From Brachycybe producta (lineage: Eukaryota > Arthropoda > Diplopoda > Playtdesmida > Andrognathidae), in NCBI GenBank assembly GCA_036925085.1, contig JAUPFP010000019.1:3592501-3656500 (forward strand): a DNA stretch of 64,000 nucleotides. The letters run 5' to 3'. Under the pieces are notes generated by a model, which had not been told where the DNA came from, did not search any database, and saw nothing but the letters and a program-made list of their open reading frames with translations. Below, in pieces: positions 57,158 through 64,000 of this stretch. Numbering within the stretch: the stretch's first letter is position 1; every line of letters starts with the position of its first letter. The position numbers were made by a program, and so were the translations under genes.

Positions 57158-57934
57158 TGTAACAACCCGACTGGTCCGTCACAATACCTCGGGTACGTTT
57201 CGTACCGTCCAAAGAACAAGAACAAAACATACCCGGACACCAGACTCCAAAACGGGGACGGGATCGTACCCGTAGCAGTCCTCTGCACTGTAAGTTGGGT
57301 GACGTCGACTCCCTGGAGTCTCCCTCGCCGGACATGACGGTCGATCCGCCGCCACAACGAGAATATCGCGGTGAGAGAGGTCTCACTGCGAGCCGACGTA
57401 AGTTCCGGCCGACAATAGGCCGGAAAGGGACGGTGAAAACCCATAGATTTCCTCACCCTCCCCGCGGTACTCCCCAATAAAGCACAAAACCCTGGAAGTA
57501 GTAAAATAATAAAAGGTGTTTATTAACACTTACTCAGTATGCAAATTAAAAAGCAGTGGTTCCTTATTCACACAACTTTGCTGGTGCACTTCACCAGCCA
57601 AGCCCCCATGAAAAGCAACAAAAGGCAAACAAAAGAACACAAAGAAACAATGGAGGCCACCCTGGCCTCCAGCATCAAGATCTTTACTGGTCAACAGCCT
57701 ACAACACACTGCCCAGATTCAATGGCTGACCAAGCCAAAGAAACCTCCAGGCAACTCCACCTGGAGGGGACAGTGGTCACTTCTGACCTCTCACCCATGG
57801 ACTCCAATGGTGAGAGGTCTGCTGGCACCAAAATGGCGTCCGACCCAACAGCCTACTGTATGCTGTCAGGCAGATCACCATAAGGAGTTCGTCTGCTCAA
57901 TCAAAAATTTGATTGAGCAGACCAGGTTGCCACA
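57158..57934 (-). mobile_element. 5' LTR of E1
   Basis: Same borders as the 3' LTR. It differs from it at a handful of positions in the first 150 bp and is nearly identical from 57480 on. AATAAA (minus) lies at 57519-57524. The target duplication ACTG follows. Confidence 0.9.
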
Positions 57935-58117
57935 ACTGCCTTGTTGATACATATGTTATTATATTTTATTGTTGTACATGTACATCATTTCAAATTGTAA
58001 TTTGTGTTACTTTACCTTAATTAGTTTTTAAAAAGTAAAACCTTTGTATAAGGATTTTTGTAATAAACTGATTATAATTTATTAACGATTAATTTTTTTT
58101 ATTTCTATGATCGGTAG
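57935..58117. other. Intron end before POLDIP2 exon
   Basis: AT-rich sequence with a T-rich acceptor tract before 58118. Confidence 0.6.
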
Positions 58118-58187
58118 AGGGCACAGTCAGAAGCTGTAACATTTTTGGGAAATCAAGAAAATAGTCGATCATTGTATGCCATACCAG
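58118..58187 (+). CDS. POLDIP2: POLDIP2 exon
   Basis: The 70-nt exon follows a T-rich tract ending GGTAG and precedes GTAATG. It reads RAQSEAVTFLGNQENSRS, then LYAIP and one base. SEAVTFL and SR.LYAIPG are well conserved in POLDIP2. Phase 0 at the start matches the end of the 29267 exon. Confidence 0.88.
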
Positions 58188-58265
58188 GTAATGTAACATT
58201 TAATAGTCAGTGTCTACATTGCGTAGCTTTTATTTTGATAAATGATTTATTATTTTAACAAGCAG

Positions 58266-58373
58266 GTCTAGATTATGTATCACATGAGGATATTTTGCCA
58301 TATACAACGACTGAAAAACAACCCTTAAGTCATGAATTATTTGACAAATTTCTCATGTATGATCCAGAGAAAG
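58266..58373 (+). CDS. POLDIP2: POLDIP2 exon
   Basis: After a 78-bp intron ending AACAAGCAG, the exon completes a glycine codon and reads LDYVSHEDILPYTTTEKQPL, then SHELFDKFLMYDPEK and one base before a GTAATT donor. LDYVSHEDILPYT is nearly invariant in POLDIP2. It is the region just before the ApaG-like domain. The next exon is not found in the remaining window. Confidence 0.9.
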
Positions 58374-58759
58374 GTAATTTTTTTCATTGCTCGTTAGTAT
58401 TTGACTTCAATGAAAGATGTGAGATGACAAAACTATAGGCGAGTTTTTGCAAATGAGTCTTGGTCAGCCCAGATTCAAAGTATTCAAAGAACTAGTCTGT
58501 CTGTGCACATGTCAGGGGCATAGCCGGAGTGTGGACAAATAGGGGGTGCAACGTTAGAAGAGTTTGTAGGGGTGTGATTTTTTCTGGTTTGATTCCTCGT
58601 TAAGATCTTTAAATAACTTTGAAAATAATTGCATAAATAAAGCGAGTGATTCCTTTTTTGTAATGATCTACTGTATGATCTACTGTATAATGATCATTTT
58701 GTGACGATTTTTGGTTTTAGCTATTGGCGTGGTTTGGCTCATGTCTTAAAAATGTTTCA
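58374..58759. other. Intron sequence
   Basis: No gene seen. Confidence 0.5.
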
Positions 58760-59325
58760 GCGTAACAACCCAACTTGGTCGTCCACAAACCCCTGGTAGA
58801 TTTTTACCTAATACTTTCCAGTCCGAAATTTGACTCGGAGGCAGAATCGTAACTGTAGTGCCTCCGAAGAACCGTGCGGTGACACCGGCCATCGAGGAGT
58901 CACCCCCGCTGATGTCAACAGCAATGGCGATAAGACAAGGACCACGGTTCCACCACACTGGTGCGAGTTACTGGGCATAGACTGGAAGATGGAATGGCTG
59001 TCTCCTCTCCGGAATCGCCCTCTCCGAGATCGACAGATTTGACACAGACACAGTTTTAGGAAAATGAAATACTATCTTGCATGCAAGCAAGATAAAGCTC
59101 GCATAAGGACTATGCAAAGGTTGGATTACCCCTGCATCCAACATCTTCCGTACCTCTCGATTGCACGTGCTACAGGTGCGGTTCAACACAATTGTTCAAG
59201 CACAGGAGGTTGCCCAAGGGTATCAATCATGTGCTCGACCAGGGATGTTTCAACCAACTTTCTATTGTCGAATGCGAAGTGATCACGGTGCTTCAGCAGG
59301 AACTCCCATAGTTGTCAGCAAATTC
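58760..59325 (-). pseudogene. LTR fragment joined to an RT fragment
   Basis: CGTAACAACCCAACTTGG at 58761 begins LTR sequence, running to about 59060. Then VRKMLDAGVIQPLHSPYASF (59115-59180) matches E1 RT residues 478-495. In an intact element these are several kilobases apart, so it is a deletion product. Confidence 0.6.
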
Positions 59326-60539
59326 TGTTGACAACTTACTAAGTTTATGGCCCTTTTTTATCTGGTCTTCTGCCAAATCCTTTCCAAGGGGAAATTCATG
59401 AGGGGGCGTAGCCTGTCAACCCCTCATGACGTCACTTCCGTTGCTATAAGGGTGTACTGATGTTTTGTGAATTATTTAGGTCACCCCACTCACCCCCAAA
59501 AACAAAATGGCGGCAAAAGGGTTGGCAAATTTTCTAGGTCACCCCAAATTAACAACATGGTGGTGAAAGGGGTTTGCAAATTTTCTAGATTTCTCCCACC
59601 CACCCCCAAAAAAACCAAATTGTGTTTTTGGTGTAATTTTTTAGGTACAAAAAACAAAAACAAAATGGCTGCAAATGAGTGGCGTTGAATGTTTAAAGGG
59701 GGTGGTTTGGGGTGGAATTAAATTGGTTTTTGGAGGGGCAAATTATGTTTGTGGCCCGCGAGCCACAAAATGTGGCCCCATGCTGTTATGTCGGCGATTG
59801 GGGCCCCAAAATGTTTTTAATGCGAAACAATAATGAAAATGTCGCTCGAGAGCCACAAAATGTGGCCCTCAAGTCACATTTTAAAATTAATAATTAATTA
59901 TGAAATAATTATAAATAAATAAATTTTATGATTTTGTACACTTGTTTGTGTGTGTGTGTGCATGTTTGTAGCCCACAAGCTGCAAAATGTGGCCTGTGAG
60001 CTATAAATTGTGATAAATTCGAAATCTTTAATCGTATTGTCTGTTACCAGCAAAATGTGATATATACAAAATTTTCAAAAAAATTGCCAATTACCAAGAT
60101 GTTTGCTGGAGTCCATTGTACTGGTTGTTATCCGTGAAGGTAGAGACTCATCGTTTTTCTAAGTCCATGGTTCACGAATTAGTAGAACTGAAGGATGTTG
60201 CCTCTGAATATTTAATCGCTACTGAAGGGACTTCTATTTTTTAAAAGTAGAGGGCACTTTTCATGACCTAATTTTATTACATTTCATTCTCAAACTCCAC
60301 CCTCAATTCAATTTCCTGTCCACACCTGTTTGACCTACATTTAATTACAATGAATTTCCCTCACCCCAAACTTGTTTAAACTTGTTTTACCCCTTCCCCC
60401 ATACATGTGTGAATACAATTTTCTGCCCATCATCTGTCCAGTCTTGTTCTTGATCTACATTTATATCATATATGTTGCACAATATTTCATTTTCAGTCTG
60501 AAATAAAATTTCAATTTCATGTCTATATATATATATATA

Positions 60540-60889
60540 CTAGTGGGGTAACCCCTCATAAATGACGGGAGCAAAATTCACAGGCAATTGTGCGCATGCA
60601 CGTCGTCACTCCTTTCATTTCAATTTCAGTCACCCCTCCCACTTTTCTCTCTCTCTCTCCTTCTACACTTTCCAACCTTTTCCCCTCACCCCCTCTCACT
60701 TTTCTCTCTCCCCTTTCTACACTTTCTAACCTCTTCCCCTCACCCCTTCCCACTTTTCTCTCTCTCTCTTTCTCCCCTTCTACACTTTTAAAAAGGAAGA
60801 GTTCAACATATAGTTGACCTTGAGAAAAAAAACGGTTCATTTATTCAAATTTATATAAATTCCGACGTGCTTCAATGGTTTTTGTTACT

Positions 60890-60941
<52 letters not shown>

Positions 60942-60953
60942 ACAGACCTGGGA
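60540..60953 (-). mobile_element. Non-autonomous Helitron, copy 5 (left arm of the palindrome)
   Basis: Minus-strand 3' end: hairpin with one mismatch, TTACCCCA, CTAG, then TA-rich flank. The 5' end reads TCCCAGGTCTGTGTG on the minus strand. CT-rich and TTTATATAAATTCCGAC blocks are present. A (CA)n tract at 60891-60945 is inside. Confidence 0.65.
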
Positions 60954-60956
60954 TAT

Positions 60957-61076
<120 letters not shown>

Positions 61077-61994
61077 AGCTATTCCTCACTAATTCACCCA
61101 AAGGTGTTGCTCAGTCATCTCAGATATTAATTTAAAAATATAAAATTGTTTTTAAATCAGGCCATAATTTTTGGAGAATTGGCCCTTCGAAGTTTCACTG
61201 TTTTGCTGAAAATGATGTAAATGTAAAAAATGCTAACTCCGAAACTACTAAAGATAGAACAATGGTTGATAGCTCAAAATAAACCGTTTAATAGTGGGAA
61301 GAAAAGAGTACCTAATCATCTTTTCATAATTTTAAAATGTATGGTGTCAAATTACACGTTCAATTTTTACCATTTTGGTCAAATTCGAACCCGCTTTAGG
61401 CCATGTTGAGGTCAAAGGTCAGGGTTCATATTTTTCGCAGTTATGCACTTGGGTCTACTCTAGTGTGTTCCACTATTACTTTCATTGAACTATGACTGCA
61501 ACATAATAAAAAAATTAGCCTAAACTTCGAAAAAACCAATTTCCGTGACCTTTGACTCCAAATTTCGTCCTGTGGCGGTCCACCTACAATAAAACTAATT
61601 ATGCTATGTGAAAGTTCATTGCGAAAAATATGAACCCTGACCTTTGACCTCAACATGGCCTAAAGGGGGTTCGAATTTGACCAAAATGGTAAAAATTGAA
61701 CGTGTAATTTGACACCCTAAATTTTAAAATTATGAAAAGATGATTAGGTACTCTTTTCTTCCCACTATTAAACGGTTTATTTTGAGCTATCAACCATTGT
61801 TCTATCTTTAGTAGTTTCGGAGTTAGCATTTTTTACATTTACATCATTTTCAGCAAAACAGTGAAACTTCGAAGGGCCAATTCTCCAAAAATTATGGCCT
61901 GATTTAAAAACAATTTTATATTTTTAAATTAATATCTGAGATGACTGAGCAACACCTTTGGGTGAATTAGTGAGGAATATATATGAATATATAA

Positions 61995-62030
<36 letters not shown>

Positions 62031-62085
62031 AGCTATTCCTCACTAATTCACCCACTAATATATATATATAATTATATATATAATA

Positions 62086-62483
62086 TCCCAGGTCTGTGTG
62101 TGTGTGTGTGTGTGTGTGTGGAGTAACAAAAACCATTGAAGCACGTCGGAATTTATATAAATTTGAATAAATGAACCATTTTTTTTCTCAAGGTCAACTA
62201 TATGTTGAACTCTTCCTTTTTAAAAGTGTAGAAGGGGAGAAAGAGAGAGAGAGAAAAGTGGGAAGGGGTGAGGGGAAGAGGTTAGAAAGTGTAGAAAGGG
62301 GAGAGAGAAAAGTGAGAGGGGGTGAGGGGAAAAGGTTGGGAAGTGTAGAAGGAGAGAGAGAGAGAAAAGTGGGAGGGGTGACTGAAATTGAAATGAAAGG
62401 AGTAAAAAAAGGAAAACACGACGTGCATGCGCACAATTGCCTGTGAATTTTGCTCCCGTCATTTATGAGGGGTTACCCCACTA

Positions 62484-62484
<1 letters not shown>
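62086..62484 (+). mobile_element. Non-autonomous Helitron, copy 6 (right arm of the palindrome)
   Basis: Starts TCCCAGGTCTGTGTG and ends with a CCCGTCATTTATGAGGGG hairpin, TTACCCCA, CTAG, then TATATA. It is the inverted partner of copy 5 and the only + oriented copy. A (TA)n run follows at 62484-62532. Confidence 0.65.
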
Positions 62485-62535
<51 letters not shown>

Positions 62536-63559
62536 ATGAAATTGAAATTTTATTTCAGACTCAAAATGAAATATTGTGCAACATATATGATATAAATGTA
62601 GATCAAGAACAAGACTGGACAGATGATGGGCAGAAAATTGTATTCACACATGTATGGGGGAAGGGGTAAAACAAGTTTAAACAAGTTTGGGGTGAGGGAA
62701 ATTCATTTTAATTAAATGTAGGTCAAACAGGTGTGGACAGGAAATTGAATTGAGGGTGGAGTTTGAGAATGAAATGTAATAAAATTAGGTCATGAAAAGT
62801 GCCCTCTACTTTTAAAAAGCAAGTCCTTTCAGTAGTGATTAAATTTTCAGAGAGGCAACATCCTGCAGTTCTACTAATTTTGAACCGTGGACTTAGAAAA
62901 ACGATGAGTCTCTACCTTCACGAATAACAACCAGTACAACGGACTCCAGCAAACATCTTGGTAATTGTCAATTTCATTGAAAATTTTGTATGTATCACTT
63001 TTTGCTGGTAACAGACAATAACTATTTCATTATTAATTATTAATTTTAAAATGTGACTTTAGAGCCGCATTTTGTGGCTCGCTACATTTTCATTACCATT
63101 TCGCATTAAAACATTTTGGGGCCCCAATCACCGACATAACAGCATGGGGCCACATTCTGTGGCTTGTGGGCCACAAACATAATTTGCCCCACCAAAAACC
63201 AATTTAATTCCACTTTTTTTTTTATTTTAATTTAATTCCTCTTTAAACATTCAACACCACTCATTTGCAGCCGTTTTGTTTTTGTTTTTTTGTACCTAAA
63301 AATTACACCAAAACACAATTTGGTTTTTTTGATGTGGGTGGGAGAAACATAGGAAATTTGCCAACCCCTTTCGCAACCATGTTGTTAATTTGTTGTGACC
63401 TAGAAAATTTGCCAACCCTTTTACCGCTATTTTGTTTTTGGGGGTGAGTGGGGTGACCTAAATAATTCAGAAAACATCAGTACACCCTTATAGCAATGGA
63501 AGTGACATCATGAGGGGTTGACAGGCCATGCCCCCTTATGACGTCACTTCCGTAGCTAT

Positions 63560-63726
63560 ACAGGTGTACACTACCACTTACGGTTTACTAGCAGTGACAA
63601 CGGTCGCAACCGATTTCCACCACAGTTCTGTGGAGAAAAATCTACGCCCTGCAGATTACTATCGATTTCATGGTCTTTCAACTGTGCAAGAGGGGCAGGG
63701 TAAAGCTACCCCGCATCTCCACTAAT
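63560..63726 (-). promoter_or_regulatory. Gypsy leader end with tRNA-Ala-like primer-binding site
   Basis: Beside the LTR the + strand reads CCCCGCATCTCCACTA (63709-63724), that is TAGTGGAGATGCGGGG on the minus strand. It resembles the complement of the 3' end of an invertebrate tRNA-Ala (GCATCTCCA-CCA, from memory). E1 and E3 have related but more mutated sequences at the same place. The leader is cut by the palindrome edge. Confidence 0.45.
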
Positions 63727-64000
63727 TGTAACAACCCGACTATTCCGTCCCAATACCCTGGGCAGTTTCCTCCAAACTTACCCTGGCCGAGTCTGTCAGG
63801 GACGGGATCGCAGCACTAACTGTCCTCTTGTATGTAGTCCTGGGTGGTGCCTGCCAACCCGTAGTCTCCTGTGCCGCACGTTGATGGTGACTTGTTGACA
63901 CAACAAGAGACGAGAAACCCATGGTGAATCCTTGATAGATCTCACCGTGGAACTGGCATGAAGTTACCGGCCGCATGATCTAAAGAAGACAGTGGAGAGA
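63727..64000 (-). mobile_element. Gypsy LTR, continues past the window
   Basis: TGTAACAACCCGACTATTCC begins the LTR, followed by CAATACCCTGGGCAG and CGGGATCGCAGC, as in the LTR at 10103. With the primer-binding site on its left it is a 5' LTR of a minus-strand element. The far end is outside the window. Confidence 0.75.

Larger units (their letters stand above)
46766..57934 (-). mobile_element. E1: complete Ty3/gypsy element, 11.2 kb
   Basis: Both LTRs (777-780 bp, only a few percent different), a 4-bp target duplication (ACTG at 46762-46765 and 57935-57938), gag with a CCHC knuckle, protease, RT, RNase H, integrase and ORF3 are all present on the minus strand. Total length is above the usual 5-8 kb for gypsy elements because of a 1.2-kb leader and a 3-kb region after integrase. 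Frameshifts occur in gag, RNase H and ORF3, so this copy is not autonomous. It is inserted in a POLDIP2 intron in antisense orientation. Confidence 0.9.
9066..58373 (+). other. POLDIP2: POLDIP2 gene, four internal exons with giant introns
   Basis: Four exons, all bounded by AG/GT, read in order and in compatible phase (2, 0, 1, 1 bases carried at their 3' ends) to give one continuous protein stretch. It aligns with the YccV/HspQ-like domain and the linker after it in POLDIP2. Introns are about 20.1 kb (9161-29266), 28.7 kb (29373-58117) and 78 bp (58188-58265). The known protein is a mitochondrial/nuclear partner of DNA polymerase delta and PCNA. The N-terminal exons and the ApaG-domain exons are not in the window. 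Confidence 0.85.

Overview
This window is animal nuclear DNA, not bacterial or viral. The anchor is a host gene on the + strand: four short exons with GT-AG borders and matching phases (9066-9160, 29267-29372, 58118-58187, 58266-58373) that together encode a stretch I recognise as POLDIP2 (polymerase delta-interacting protein 2, PDIP38). Two of the introns are about 20.1 kb and 28.7 kb, and they hold nearly everything else here. The first and last exons of the gene lie outside the window. A split POLDIP2, AT-rich intron DNA, microsatellites and a dense mix of Ty3/gypsy, Helitron, hAT, LINE and Polinton-type remnants suggest a bulky invertebrate (or basal chordate) genome. The species cannot be fixed from sequence alone.

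Layout. 1-4115: element with long inverted repeats around a broken protein-primed type B DNA polymerase gene (Polinton/Maverick-like). 4190-8462: gypsy debris sharing one LTR. 9066-9160: POLDIP2 exon. 9480-11660: an older gypsy pol split by a solo LTR. 11676-20870: a long degenerate gypsy element (E2) on the minus strand. 21253-28537: mosaic of gypsy, LINE, MITE and Helitron pieces plus three LTRs. 29267-29372: exon. 30580-35907: gypsy deletion derivative (E3) that kept only the gag start and a 3' accessory ORF. 37600-46440: Helitrons, a hAT fossil, an unclassified ORF relic, a solo LTR and a very long TA-type microsatellite. 46766-57934: the best-preserved gypsy element (E1, 11.2 kb, both LTRs, 4-bp target duplication ACTG). 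58118-58373: two exons separated by a 78-bp intron. 59401-63537: a 4.1-kb palindrome. 63727-64000: the start of another LTR.

The gypsy copies form one superfamily. LTRs read TGTGRCAAC...GTTACA in element orientation, targets are duplicated over 4 bp, a conserved polypurine tract abuts the 3' LTR, and the order is gag - protease - RT - RNase H - integrase - a 3' accessory ORF ('ORF3'). ORF3 is not a recognisable envelope gene, yet relics of it appear at six or more places in the window, making it the strongest candidate for something undescribed. E1's 5' leader carries an array of eight small hairpins, also seen in more worn form in E3. Nearly all coding gypsy material is antisense to POLDIP2. 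No element here looks fully intact: even E1 has frameshifts in gag, RNase H and ORF3.
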